A stretch of 64,000 nucleotides of DNA from Harmonia axyridis (taxonomy: Eukaryota > Arthropoda > Insecta > Coleoptera > Coccinellidae), in the NCBI RefSeq assembly GCF_914767665.1, contig NC_059502.1, forward strand, positions 44,255,812 through 44,319,811, written 5' to 3'. A program made the position numbers and the translations under genes. Below the pieces are notes generated by a model. That model was not told where the DNA came from and searched no databases. It worked only from the letters and a program-made list of their open reading frames with translations. Shown here piece after piece: positions 22,301 through 37,300 of the stretch (the first letter of the stretch is position 1; each line of letters opens with the position of its first letter).

Positions 22301-25300
22301 AATGTTATGCCTGTTCTTTTTCCTATTCAAATCTCGGAAAAAATATGCGTTTGGTCTACCAATAAAAACAACAAGGGTATTAAAATCATCAAACATTCAA
22401 ACGTGCCGACAGTAACAGCTATGCAGATGTAATTTCGGCCCGAAATTACACTTGAAACACGTTCTTTAGGGATGAGGATTGTAAACCTATTGCTAAGACC
22501 TATTCATTCATTTTTATAGTAGTCTTATTTGTATTCTTATCAATTTTGAAGATGGGAACTTATTCAAATATATTTCATCGAAATAATTTGTTTATATTTA
22601 TGCCGTTACACGTTTGTATGCCAGTTGGATAACTTGTGTACAGTGCATCCCATTTTGGGTGAGACAGCCAGGTTTCTCGCTTGTTATTTAAGATAGAGCC
22701 TTGCGGTTTTCACGTCCCTGTCCTACTTTTTCGTGAAACTCAAGTTGGTCTAATCAGATTCTGTATAACTGTTTCCGTTCAAAAGATACAGGGTGATTTT
22801 GGAAATTGATACTTTTCGGACCCCTTCTTTATCTCCGAAATTATTAGAAATAATGCTGAGCTGAAAACTACGTCTGAATCAGAATTCTGCGTAGAATCCA
22901 GTGGCGTACTTAATATTTTTTTTCGGGGTATGGTTTTGAAGATTCAACACAAACCTATATTTTTTTTAATGGAACACCCTATATATCATTACTTCGTTGA
23001 ATTCGTTATTTTTTTCCCTTCAAAATGATATATGATACTATATAGGTAGGATGTTCAGAAATGTTAAAAAAACACTAAAACGTCAAATAATGATGATTTT
23101 TTTGTAAATGGGCCATGGATTTTCTATGTTTCAATAAGAGGATTATTACTTTCGATTTTTAAAAGTAGTAGGTCATTGATGACACAAACATCCTTGTTGT
23201 TATTATGGCTACTATGCATTTGGGAGCATTGTTTTATCAAGTAGGCATTGGAGGGAAAAAACCAATCTGATCTAGCTTTCATCGCTTTAAATTATTGTTA
23301 TCATTATTGATTCTTTTTTTCTATGGGAAATCCATTGCCCATTAATAAAAAATCATCATTATTTGATGTTTTAGTGTTTTTTAAAATTTTCTGAACATCT
23401 CACCTACATGGTGTCATATATCATTTTGAAGGGAAAAAAATAACGAATTCAACGAAGTAATGATACACATAGTGTTCCATTTAAAAAAACATAAGTTTGT
23501 GTTGAATCTTCTAAACCATACCCCGAAAAAAAATAATGAGTACGCCACTGGATTCTACGCAAAATTCTGATTAAGGAGTAGCTTTTACCTCAGCATTATT
23601 TCTAATAACTTCGGAGATAAAGAAGGGGTCCGAAAAGTATCAATTTCCAAAATCACCCTGTATCTCTTGAACGGAAACAGTTATGCAAAATCTGATTAGA
23701 CCAACTTGAGTTTCACGAAAAAGTAGGACAGGGACGTGAAAACCGCAAGGCTCTATCTTAAATAACAAGCGAGAAACCTGGCTGTCTCACCCAAAATGGG
23801 ATGCACTGTACACTACGACGGAAAAGATGTGAATTTTGTAATTTACAACTAATATTGTTATTAACTCCATTTCAACAAATGAGACAATACAACATATCAC
23901 AGGAGGATGTCAAATGTTTGCAGGAAATGAATATAAAGAGAGACATGATGAATTAGGAAAGATACTACACCAAGAATTGGCAACCATATTAAAACTAATT
24001 CATTCTGAAAAAATGCCATATTACAAGTACCGACCATCATCATAATCATCATCATAATTTATTATTCTCTATATAAAGATATAGGAAGACGTCATATGAA
24101 TATAACAACATATAAGGTATATAACAAGTACACATTACAAATACAATAATTACATTATAGATTTAATTAAATAGAAATCATGTAAAAATATCACTGTCTA
24201 AAAATTCCTGTACACTATAGAAAGCAGTCTTCAACAGCATCTTTTTCATCTCCAGACTGAATCGCTTTTCATCCAACCTCTTGAAAGCATTTGGAACTTT
24301 ATTATAAAAAACAGGACCCCAATGGTCAATGAACTTTTGGGATGAGGTAAGTCGATGGTAAGGTATTTCTAGAGCAGATTTATTCCTTGTGTTGAAAGCA
24401 TGTCTGTTCATATTTCTTGGAAACTGTTCAATATTTTGGTGAACATATTTTAAACAGGCTAGGATATACATGCTTGATATTGTAAGTATCCTCCCTGATA
24501 CAAACGAACTCCTACAGCTGAGACCGGAGACCATCCTAGAAAACGAACGCTATAAACTGTACTGGGATCGTACAGTTTTGACTGATAAAACAGTCCCTCA
24601 CAATAGACCAGATATACTACTAGTCGATAAACATCAAAAGACAGCATTACTTGTTGACGTAGCAATACCAAATAACAACAACCTCCGTCAAAAGGAGGTC
24701 GAAAATATTTCAAAATATAGGGACCTCGAATTTCAGATAAAGCGCCAGTGGGGAATGATATCAACGAAAACTATTCCAATTATCATCTCAACAACTGGAA
24801 TAGTGCCCAAAAATCTCAAGAGGAATATCAAGCAACTGGGACTTATATAATATATATATAATATAATGCAAAAAGCTGTTCTTTTAGGTACTGCAAGGAC
24901 GGTGAGAAAATTCCTAGGAAGCGAAGGACAGGTCACAGGATCACGTGTAAGAGGGCCAGAAGTTCGACGAGAACCAGGAGGACCACAAGGACCGGACACG
25001 ATCGAGCTCTACCCTTCTGTAGGGATGGGCAATAAATATCGATATATCGAAATATCGATATTTCCCAGAAAATTTTCGATGAAGATCGTCGATATTTACC
25101 ATTTCGATACTATCGATTGTCGATATTTTCAACCGATATATTATCGATATATTTATATAAATTTCAGAGTATCAAAATCGATATTTTTTAATATTTCGCA
25201 TTACGATTTCGACCTCACGAAACATATAATATCCCGATTTAGCGGAATATAAAATAAATATGGAATATTTTCGATATATATGGCAGTTTTGAAATTCTAC

Positions 25301-28300
25301 TCATCGAAAATAAAAAGTTATGTCTCGATCTTGCTGAAAGCTCAAGAAAAAAAAGACATAATAAAATTGTAATAAAATTCAACGGCCGTTGTTAAATACC
25401 TTTCTTTCTGTACATAAACGTCCTGAACCATTTATTGGTTATTGCTGGAATTCCGAAGATTCCTTTCACCTACCCCATATCAACCCATACAATAAGAAGC
25501 ATTTTCAGTTTTGAAATTCTACATATTCAAAATATGCAAAACTACTAAATATGATGTTTTCAACTGAATCTGGTCACGATGAATATGTATTCTCGTCTAA
25601 TGAAACTAGAGCATAATATGTTTCGTGTGGTCAAAATCATAATGCAAAATATTAAAAAATATCGAATTTGACACTTTCAAATAAATATCGACTACTTTCG
25701 ATATGCAGAATTTCAGAACTGAAGTACTTACTTCATTTTGAAAATATTCTATAAAAATGGAAGCCAACTACTAAATGTGTTTTCAACTGAATCTGGTCAC
25801 GATGTTTCATAATGCGACATATTGAAAATATCGAATTTGAAACTCTGAAATATCTAAATATCGAAATGTAGAATCGCAAAACTGAAATTCTGCATATCGA
25901 AAATATTCCATGAAATGGGAGCAAACTACTAAAAATCTGGATTTTCGACTAATGGAAGTAGATCAAAATATGTTTCATGTGGTCGAAATCATAATGCGAA
26001 ATATTGAAAACTATTAAATATGTCATCTTCAACTGAATCTCGTCATCTGAATCTCGTCATCTGAATCTCATTATTCTTCTCTATGATAGAAAAACTTTAT
26101 TGAATTCAACAAAATTTTCCCACACTAAAATATACAGCGATATATATCGATAAATGTCGACATATCGATATTTTTTCTCTAACATATTTCGATACATTTC
26201 GATAGTGTCAGAAAATATCGATACAATATATATCGATAGTTTTCTGTCCCTTGCCCATCCCTACCCTTCTGATATTTTAAATATCTGGGATTGAGTGAAT
26301 GTTCCTCTTAGCGAGGAGTGAGAAGCCGACGGCGAGGAGAAATCCTACGCGTATAGGCAAAAGTCGGGGAAATGGTTTATTCTGTAAGCTACAGGGTATA
26401 AACACATAATCACAGAGGCGTGAGCCTGTACGTGATGTAATGTGTAATGCAACTCATTTCTCAATAAATAGAAACTGAAATAATATACAGCTATAAGAAG
26501 GAAAACCAATGTAAAAATGAATTACAAAGAAATCTTGAAATAATTATGGATTCAATATTTTTGAAAATCCATTGTTAAAAGTCACTTCAAACCACTTTCA
26601 GTTATCAAAGTTCTTAAGAACTTCACTTTTACGTTGAAAATTTGTGCAGTAAAACTGTCTGCGCGAAAATTTGAAGTATACGACTCAGTTTAGATTTTAG
26701 TGGTGTTTCCGAATATTAAAACAGATTTTCAAAATTCCGATGTACAGGGTGTTGTTACGAGGATTCAAACGATTCATAATTTTTTGTCAACCCGGACCTG
26801 GATTTTCAAGGCGGTTATTGCATGATACGTTTGGGCTCTCAATGAGGGACATATTTGCCAAATATGAAGAAAATATACCGGGTGGTTCGTTTGATATGGC
26901 CTCAGAAAGAAACGGGCAAAATTCATAAAACACCCTGTATTTCGGCTACGAAGACAGTAAGACCCGATAAATGGGGTATCTCCAGAACCGCCTTGGTGCC
27001 ACCTATGCACCTGTGAAGTATTTCCGTTGCCCAATGAAACACCCTGTATCTCCCGCAAAAATTATATGTTCATAACTCGAGGATACAGAACAGAAAAAAA
27101 AATTAGCGAATGAAGTTGGATGTGTTACATAAGGATGTTCGATGAATAGATCCCAACAATAGAGTCTCCCTGCCAATCTTCAGATCAACTCAAATATGCT
27201 CTATTACTCTATTCCATCCGGCGGATTGAAATCAACGAATACACGCTTTGACGACAATTAATCCAATATATAAAAACCCACACCCCCTCCAACGGGCCCA
27301 GTGCGATCACATGTTAAAATTCGGAAACCAGGGATGAAATACTTTCATCCGTAATATTTTGGTTCAGCCAAGTTGCAGTAAAAAAACAATATCAAGACCT
27401 TCAGCAGCCGTTACATCATGCAATTCATCAAGTTTTGGGTATAAAGTAGTGTTGGACATAATCGGATGTTCTCAATAATCGGTTATTCTATATCCGAGCA
27501 TTTCAAAAATCGGATGTTTATTCGAATAAAAATCCTCGTATGCGATATGACCTTCAATGCGTTAAAAATGTTTAAATATCGTCGGCAATAGCCAAAGTTT
27601 TCCGAATACGTTGCGCTAACTAATAAACTAAACATTTTATCACTTGGTAGACATTTGGATCATTCGGTCACCGGGGACAATTCATTATTCAGCTGAATAT
27701 GCGTCTTCGGGAAATCACTCATCTGATGCCTGAGATTTATGTCATTCATGGAATCTTTATATTTTTTATTCCATTCACACCAATAATTAGGGAATACTTG
27801 AGTTTCTATTCCAAATTCATTTGAAACTTGAGTTGAAGTTTCATAAATTGTAAATGATATGCATTTGGGATGTCAGAGTGATCTCAACAAAATGAAGAAT
27901 AAAACAATTTCTGAATTGAAGTCAGGAAAGTACGAAGCCATTACCAATAGCACATGGGAGACCGATTTCTTCGCACAGTTGATGCATATGACGATCGGGC
28001 TGACTCATCTGAAACCGTTAATAAACGACCTCCAGGGGACCTTGAAGCATTTTCCCGATGAAATTCTTTCTAATTTTTCGAAAAATTGTTGGAAAATTCT
28101 AGTTCTGATACATACTTTTCCAATAGAACTTTCTCACTCAATTTCTCTCTTCAAAACCACGAATTCTGCATTCGAAATAACGTTCGAATTTGTTTCACTT
28201 GATTTGACCTTATCTGTCAATTCCGAACACTTTCGATGAAAGAAGTTATTTTTATAGTCTAAGCACTTATTATGCACTATCATGTCACAACCAACAGTTT

Positions 28301-31300
28301 TATATTTTATATCATTCGAACCCGGAAACTTGGAACAAAATCTACACTTCTTGTCTCTTGAATCTGATAACGAACCGCCCTCCATGACTGTTAGACATGA
28401 AATCCAATCACATTAACTCATGAACCGTTGAGTTTTTATTTTTACCCAAGGTATGGCACATTGCCGAAATTGTCGTCAAAAAAGCTAACTAATGATGCAA
28501 TAATAAATTGGGGGTGCCATTTGAAATGAGGAAGTAGTAGTCTGTTTCCGGTACAACCGGAAGTTGTAGAGATCTGAAAATATTTCAGGGAAAAACATTA
28601 ATTGTCTCAACCCCAATATGCAAATTTTCAGCTTAAAATTATGATCAGTTTTCAATAAACGTCCAATAGGCCATCCCGGTGAATCACTCTGTATATCCTA
28701 GATGAAAAAAAAATAGCACCGACTTTGCTTCAGAAGCTCTCGATCTCTCGTTCATACACGCGCTTTTTGCCATCATTCAATAAAAGATTGAATTCGCAAG
28801 TTGAAATCAATAATTTCATGTACATTTCATTGAAAAAAATTTGAAAATTGAGCTAAAAATAAGAAACTAAGAGATTTCAAATTTTACCAAATATCAACTT
28901 GTTGCATTTTTTTTCACCTGTGCCCAGTAATAAAAGGATAGGGATAAGAAGAAACAGAACTAAAACGAAAACTTACTTGTTGGTACCTCTGTCCTCGGCG
29001 GCTGGGGTCTTTCGTAGGGAGCTGTAAAAGAATTATTCAGAATTTAGCTTATCAATACAATTTGTACCTCATTACTCATAAAGAGTGTTGATTCCTCGGC
29101 AATTCCTGAATGAGAGGTTTTGAAATTTTCACTGATTTTTATCCAAGGTTGGATAAATAATTATTTCACGTTTTAGGGATGAATTTTTGAATTAGCTAAT
29201 CTAAATGCGCATTGCAGGATCAAAACAAATATTTACAAAAACGATTGAAGGTACCTATTCACTTTACTGTGAAAATTTCAAGAGTACCTTCTCCCTCAAC
29301 AGTCTCTCACAGGAATGGGATGATCATTTGTTTTTATATATTTATGATCCAGTGATTTCATGAATCTATAGTACGTTTTAAAGAGGTTCAATGGAATAGA
29401 CAGAAAATTTCAAACTCTGGAAATTTCATAAGGATTACTAATTTTTTTTCGAAAAGTTCCGAAGACCTTTGGAATGAAATGGATATTTATTATTTGTAAT
29501 CATTATGGACGAGAGATTCTAACAACTGGATATATCGATAACCTAAACTATATTTCATTTAGGGATTCATTAGGCCAAGTAACTTGATATTTTAACCAAC
29601 TCTCTCTCTCAATCTAACCCTCGTAAGGGTGTAGTGACATCATGTCGCGACTCTTTGAACGAGCTGCTTCCAGGACTCCCTATCTTGGGCATTTAACTAA
29701 CTACCTACTTGACTTGAAAATCATGCTCGTGAAAAATTACATACTTGAGCTTGCCTTGACTTTGCATATATTTCTGCAATCTCGTGCGCACTTAGATTAA
29801 ATAAAGGGATTCTTCGAGCGCCGGGAGACTGACTTGACAGTGTGACATTCTTGGTAGTTTTCTCACATTTCTATGAAATCTATTGGTAGATTTTAGTAGT
29901 TTCAGAAATATCTTTCCAAACTTGGCCAAAATGCCAAGGATTTTTTATCAACGCTAGCATCTTCTGAGAGATCATTTTCCTGTTGAAAGTCAATTTTCCA
30001 GAGCTGCTCTCACAGTTACAAAAACCCGCAATAGGTTAAGGGACAAATCTAATAAGATGCCTCATGTTTAAAACTGCAGTTATCAAAGAAGGAACTGAAC
30101 TGACTTATTGGCATCGAAAAATTTGTGTACTGTGTTTCACAATTTGATGTGTTTCATTCGAATTGCAATTTATTTGTGAAGACATCAGTTTTGAATTGAC
30201 TATAAAGGGTGTTCTTAAGTTGGAGGTACAAACGAAAATGAAGATTCCTCGGATCATTTCAACAAATTGAATACTACAACATGGGTTCGTGAACGATTTA
30301 TTTTTGAAATACAGATGTTAAAGTTCAAGTAATTTTCTCATAGCACCTTCCCTTCACAAGATATTCAATTCAAATTTGATATAGACATTCCAATTCAAAG
30401 TTTTCATCATATGTGAAAATTGTGGGTACTTGTCAAACAATTCTTCAGTAATCCTCAGGAAAATCCAAATAATCATAATATTCAGTAAACTTAGATGAAT
30501 AAAATTTATCATAAGTTTTGGTACTTATTTACTAAATCTGTAAAGAAGATTAATAAAGATTCGATAAACTGTTATAGGAATCACAAAAAAGTAGGACTCC
30601 TAGAAACACCCTGTATCTCGAAGACAATGCGTTTTTGGGCCTAGGTATAGACATTTTATTCTTGGAATTATATTCAGGGAATCTCTCATTTTCCTTCGTA
30701 CCTTCAATTTAGGAACACCCTGTATAAGGCAAGAACAATCGAATCGGTAATGGAAAAATGCTAATATTTCGAATACTTTTTGGTTCAAACTCACATTACA
30801 GATATGAGTTGACGTTGTCGTCAATAATTTTTTTTCGATTACCACCGCCTCCCCCCCCCCTCAAAAAAGAAATCTACGCCCTTGGTGTTTACTAATAGGT
30901 ATAAAGATTTTTCTTACTTCTCCTATTCCTCCGCCTCCTTATGTGGTCCGCCGGATAAGTCCAGCGATCCGGCTCAGTCCGGATCCTCGTAGATCTTCTG
31001 AGTTCTGTAAAACATAATTAAACAAATTTTTACTTACCAAGAATGTATGCGGTGTCCCAAATTCGTTATCTAGTGGGGGTATATCAGAATCCCTTTGAGC
31101 TACAAGAAAATGAATGACGCATCTTCGGGCTCGATTTTTGACAGAATTATTTTGGTGAAAACCGCAGCCTTTTAAGTTAAAATTGGAAAATGGCTTGAAA
31201 TAAAAAGTTCACATAACTTCTCATTACTGGTGCTATTAGTATCGAAGTTATAGTACAATACAAATTGGAAAATGTTTGAAAAAAATCTAAGATTTTTAAT

Positions 31301-34300
31301 TCTGGAAACCTTATTTGCCCACCGAATTTCTTGAATATCTTGAATATATCATGTTATATATTTTATTTATTATAGTTGGAAATTTTTACGGCTTACATTA
31401 AAAAAAAAACAAAAGTTTGTATCATAACTTCAAAACTAATTGCAATGAAAAAACATAATTACACCAATGGATTTTACTGAAAAAAGTGCCTGTAAAATAT
31501 TTTTGTTTCCTGTTTATAGCACCAGTATTAAAAATTATCAGAACTTTTCATTTGACGCCGTTATCTAATTTTCTCCAACAGCTTGAAAACAGTTGAACTC
31601 TCACAAATTGATCTCGAAAATGTGCCTTTCATTTTATTTCTTGCTTAAAGGGATTCTGGCATCCCCTCACTAGACAAAAAATTTGGGACGCCCGATACAG
31701 GATGTTTGGTAAAGATACCTTTGTCAAAATTGAAGAAGCGATTCCTTGAATGACATTACATCTGCTGCAGTTTCTGAAATTTATCTGCATTAATTTGCCG
31801 AATTTTTATGTCTATATGAAACTCAAGATATTCCTTTCAAAAATTGTTTCACTAGAAATCTGTCAGCTTTGGTAAAAATACCTAACTGTTTTTTTCAAAT
31901 CAAGTTTTCTTCTTTTACTACAATAAAAAAAAATTCAGATGAAATTGTGACGTGAAATTGTAACCGTCACAATTTCATCTGATTTTTTTTTGTATTGAAA
32001 TAAAAGAAGAAAACTTAATTTGAAAAAAACAGTTAGGTATTTTTACCAAAGCTGACAGATTTCTAGTGAAACAATTTTTGAAAGGAATATCCTCAGTTTC
32101 ATACAGACATAAAAATTCGGCAAATTAATGCAGATAAATTTCAGAAACTGCAGCATATGATGGACTCAAAAGTCCCATACGTTTCATAAAACTTTCTTGG
32201 ATTCGCCACCCACATATTCCTATAAAATGCGGATAGTTCTTACTTTTGGTTAAACCCAGAAGAGAAGGGAACAGACCTTAGTTTTAACTGAAGAATCACC
32301 TCCCGAATTTAAAAAAATCTTTACCAAACACGCTGTATACGAATTATGTATGCCCGGATGCATTTTACCGTTTCCTAAGGGGCTGGCGCAACCAGATGCT
32401 CTAATCCTTTAGGAAACGGAGACGCGCGAAACAACTCCGTTTCCTATGTGGCTATAATGCAACTCGTACATTTATTAACCATGATTTCTGCGTACATGCA
32501 AAAAAAAATGTGAATATACACCTATTATATTTATATTTAAAATGACAATTACAATATTTTCTTGAGATCAGGCATATTTAAGTTGGGTTTTTATTAAATT
32601 ACTCAATTTAGCTCTCTCATTTGATAGGTTCTGCATTTATAATTCTCTAGATCATTCGGTAGTTTATTTCTCCCAACGATACATTGATAACACAATTTAA
32701 TTTTTTTTTTTATTCTTCTATGAATAATTGGTTTATACAAAAAAAATAGTATTCGATATTGAGAATTCACGTTTACTTCAATAACATTTGATCTCAACTG
32801 TGGGTATAAATGTAAATATGAAAAGTTATTTCTCTATTTCAGTATCGTAATGAGTTCATTACAGTTCTAAAAACAGTGCAGTAATGAACTCATTACAGCA
32901 CTGTTTTCAGTACGTAGGTACGATTCAAATTCATATTTCGTAATCTGTTAATGTTCGTAACAGTCACACCAACTGTCAAGATACAATACAAATGTCACTA
33001 GGATGTATAATTCGAATTTTTCATTGGATTTCGACAATATTTCACAAAACTTGACTGAAATAGAGAAAATATCGTCTAATACTCGTTGCAGAAGGCAATT
33101 CTCATGCTCGCTCCTTCGTCGCTCGTTTTCGAATTTCACATTCTTGTTGGAATAGGAGCCCATTCTGCAACTTGTTTTAGAATATACTATTGAATATCTA
33201 ATTTTTGAGAATAACAATCCTAATTATTATACTCTACCTACAAACATTTTATTGGATAATTTAAAATCTCAAATTGATCCGTTCTTTTCCATAAACATTT
33301 TTTTTTTTTTTTAGACTACAGATTTTGGCTGTTTTAATTGAAAAAAGTCAGTTCAAGTAAATAAAAATTATCTGGCACCTCTTCTTATATTGTGCAATTT
33401 AAAACCCAATACCTTTCGACTGAAGTAAAGTTGCAAGCACACTTTTGATTTAATGTTTCTGATAAATAGGTCGTCTTTTCAGTAACAATGCCATGACCTT
33501 TGTCGGTGTGTTTATTTCGAATGTACAAGATGTCCCAAATTCGATTCTTACTGAAAGCATCTCGAGAACTATGAAAAACTTAAGGGCTTACATACACTTG
33601 TAATTTTCAAAAAATCTTTTTTTTTTGTATTTTCTGAATATACATATATTCGAGCATACACACTCAAAATTTTATGTCAATCAGACGAATATTTTAGAAG
33701 TTATAGACACATTTATGGAGGCTCGTTAGGGAGGCGCGTCTCACAGTTGAAACTTTAAACGCGTTTTTCTCAAAACTATGTTTTCAAAATCGGTGATCAA
33801 GATTTCTCGAAAACGGCTGAACCGATCAGTCTCAAATTTTAACACAACCTCTTTAACTAGATTTTTTAGTAATTAATCGAAGATTTTTTTTCTCCGATGA
33901 ATATTTTCCATTTTATAAACAATTTCGAGGCAAATTTTCGTTCAAAATCGAGTCTTTTATTTTGAGAAGTCGCCATTTTGTCAAAAATTATTTTTTCGCT
34001 AATTCCTTCGATTAAATACTAGATAATGTATTATATTAACGAAATTTATTTGGTTTTTTCATTTCAGATAATCCGGTCCAGAGATATCGTGATAACCGCA
34101 AAATTGGTTTTTTTTGCGGAGCTCTAGGAGATCGGCGATAGCAACATTCGCGAAGATTATTTTGACAAATAAAAAATATGTTAATATATTATAAGGTTAT
34201 TATAATATGTACACCAATTTTCAAATTAATAAATTGAATAGTCTGCGCGAAAAAAATTCTTGAAAATCCGTCTTTTTGAAGCCTTCTAACTGTATGTAAG

Positions 34301-37300
34301 CCCAATTAAGGCCTGTTTTTTCACAAACGAATGAATTTATTTATATGATAAGTAGATAAAAGAAATCAATAATTACCGTTTCACAGATATTGAGGAGATT
34401 TGATGTTTTTAAATAGGGGACCCATATTTTTAACGCAGAATCGGTTTTCACTTAATTTTTTCAGCAAAAATTCAAGTGAATAACTCAATATCTCTAAAAC
34501 GGGTGAAGAACTTATGCTTTTGCTTTCATATGGGGTGTCTCATCATACACCTCATATTTAAATATTTTTCATTTATTTCGATGTTCAATTTATTATGTGT
34601 ACAGGGTGGGCAAATTTCGATGTTTTAGCACTACAACTTTTAAACCAGATGAGATAGATAGAATCTGATACCCACTTCTCGGTCTCTTTTTCTGAGAAAC
34701 TAACAAGGGTAGTATTCATTTTTGGTCACCTTCTTTTATTTTCGAGTTATAAGCGAAAATTGGGAAAATGGCGATATCGAAAAACATTTATATCTCAGCT
34801 AATACTGATGACAGAGCTCTGAAATTAAAACATAATACAGGCACTTTTTTACGTAGAATCCAGTGGCGTGCTCGTATTTTCAAACGGGTTTTTAATTACG
34901 AAGCTATGACCCAAAGTTATGTTTTTTCAAATGGGAACACTAGATTTTTGTGCCATTTTCTGAAAGCTTAATTTTTCCTGATTTCAAAAATATACAACAT
35001 CGTATGATTCGTATTAAATTAATAACAGAAAATGGTCAAACACCTTTTTTTACTCAAGAGTCTCAATATTTCTATGGTTTCAACTGTTGATGAGCCTTTC
35101 TATAACAAGAGCAGTGTCCTTCCGTCAATCTGATTATTTCTATGCTTTTCACTTATTTCTACAAAATTCGAATCTATATTTATTTTATACAAATAGTTTC
35201 GAAAAGATAAACGAACTTGGAAAAAGTTTCCTAGGTAGCTTGAACGCAGTTTCAAATATTCATCTATTGAAATATCGAGAAGAGGTGTCGACTGTGTATT
35301 GTGCAATTGTTGTCATTATTAGGTTAAATATTATTTCTTGTTTGTCCCTTCGTAATTAAAATGTTGAGTTCAATCATATATGCATTGTTTCATATGCTGT
35401 TTAAAATGGATTGGAACTTGTGCGTATTGATTCTGGAGACCTATGTAAATAATCTCCTGATACATGCATCTCAATACAACTCTTTCGATTGAAAAATTCG
35501 ATCTTGTGGTTTCTCCGTTATTTCCAAATCAATTTTTAGATAAAAAATTTATGAAACATATCTAGATTCGAATTTTGTAGAAATGAGTGAAAAGCATAGA
35601 AATAATCAGATTGACGGAAGGACACTGCTCTTGTTATAGAAAGCTCAATTTTTTTGTGATCATCAACAGTTGAAACCATAGAAATATTGGGATGGTTAAA
35701 TAAAAAAAAGGTTTTTGACCATTTTCTGTTATTCATTTTGATGCAAACCCTACGATGTTATATATTTTTGAAATCAGGAAAAATTAAGCTTTCAAAAAAG
35801 GCACAGAAATCTAGTGTTCCCATTTAAAAGAACATAACTTTGGGTCATAGCTTCGTAATTAAAAACCCGTTTGAAAAGACGAGCACGCCACTGGATTGTA
35901 CGTGAAAAAGTGTCTGTATAATGTTTTAGTATCAGAGCCACATCATCAGTATTAGCGGAGATATAAATGTTTTCGATATCGCCATTTTTCCAATTTTCGC
36001 TTATAACTCGAAAACAAAAGAAGTTGGCCAAAAATGAAAACTACCCTTGTTAGTTTCTCAGAAAAAGAGAACGAGAATGGGGTATCAGATTTTGTCTATC
36101 TCCTCTGGTTTAAAAGTTGTAGTGCTAAAACATCGAAATTTGCCCACCCTGTACAAGTATAATTCCAATCAAGACACATATAGGCTGTTCCATTTAAAAA
36201 TCCAACTCCGATCTATATCTCCAAAACGATAATTGATTCCTAATCAAATGGGACACCATAAATATGACTTGACTACAATTATACAATGGACACAACATGA
36301 ATGAGCGTATGCGTTCGGAGTGAGCAACTAGTGTATAAGTTGCGCTAACCACATAGGGAACGGAGTTGCCTCGCGCAACTGATTGCCTAGCCCCTTAAGA
36401 AACGGAAAAATGCTGCCCGGATATTCTATGTTTTTCTCAACAATCAATAACTAATTCAAAAATGAGAATAAACTGATGAAGTTTGCCAATTTTCATGCTA
36501 TTTAAAAAAAACAGCAATAAAAGGTATTCGAATAATTCCTTTTCTAATAAGAACTCAATGAGACCTAAATCATATTTTCCAAACGATCATAAAAGTTTAC
36601 TACATTAATCGGTTTAAATGTCTGCTTGAGCCGATAGAGAAAGAAGCTCTTCGTATCGTACGGATATTAAAAACATCAAGAAATTTGTTACAAACAAAAA
36701 TCATAAAATTAAAAAAAAATAAATGGATGTCGTCAATCTTACCCACGCCAGTACTCGTGATGCCCTGAAAATAAATCAATATTTTAGTAAAACAAATATG
36801 CAGCAGGAATAATATTTGTTAAATAATATAATAGAAAAAATATGATCCAACAGAATTCAGCGGTTTCAAAATGTGAAGAAACGACCGACATAAAGGGGAT
36901 TTTTGTGGTCTACAAGGGCGCAATTAGTGAATGAATTACGAGTGCTCAAAAGCTCCTAACTCACGTCATTGCTTTTTTTCTATATGACTCTGATGACGCA
37001 GTTCACTCAGTTAACAGTGTTAACACGAAGCTTGAAATGATTATTCTATATGTATCTATACAGGTCTCATTTAAAAGTGTCCTGCACCCTCAATAACACA
37101 ACAACGAATCAGAATTTGTGAAAACACTCAGACAGGTCGATTTTTGATGACGGGGGAGATGATCTGAGATACAAAGCTTATTTCTACTAGCAACCCCCTG
37201 GAGAGGGTTGCAACCCCAATTTGAATAAAGAAAGTGGTAAGTTTTATAGCACAAATGTATGCATGGATTCAAATTTGTATGAACCTGCAGTTTATGTTCT

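Larger units (their letters stand above)
23875..26300 (+). pseudogene. C-terminal part of a REL-endonuclease non-LTR retrotransposon, twice interrupted
   Basis: First piece 23875-24033: TNETIQHITGGC...EYKERHDELGK...HQEL, a Cys/His knuckle typical of R2/R4-like early-branching non-LTR elements. Second piece 24520-24850: ETILENERYKLYWDRTVLTD, then RPDILLVDKHQK..LLVDVAIP (PD-x-D/E restriction-like endonuclease motif), and IPIIISTTGIVP to a stop at 24848-24850. Just after comes QKAVLLGTARTVRKFL (24869-24916), also family-typical. The first two pieces are separated by a CR1-like insertion whose removal rejoins KYRP with ETILENE. The 3' region is split by a hAT element at 25020-26263. The REL assignment is by motif; the clade within R2/R4/NeSL is not resolved. 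Confidence 0.65.

Noticed and set aside
24459..24764. 101-residue minus-strand frame
   Set aside because: Shadow of the REL-type retrotransposon frame on the other strand, crossing its junction with the CR1-like insertion.
31034..31047. Minus-strand GTAAGTAAAA donor-like site just right of exon 3
   Set aside because: The implied intron to exon 3's acceptor would be about 30 nt, too short for a normal insect intron.
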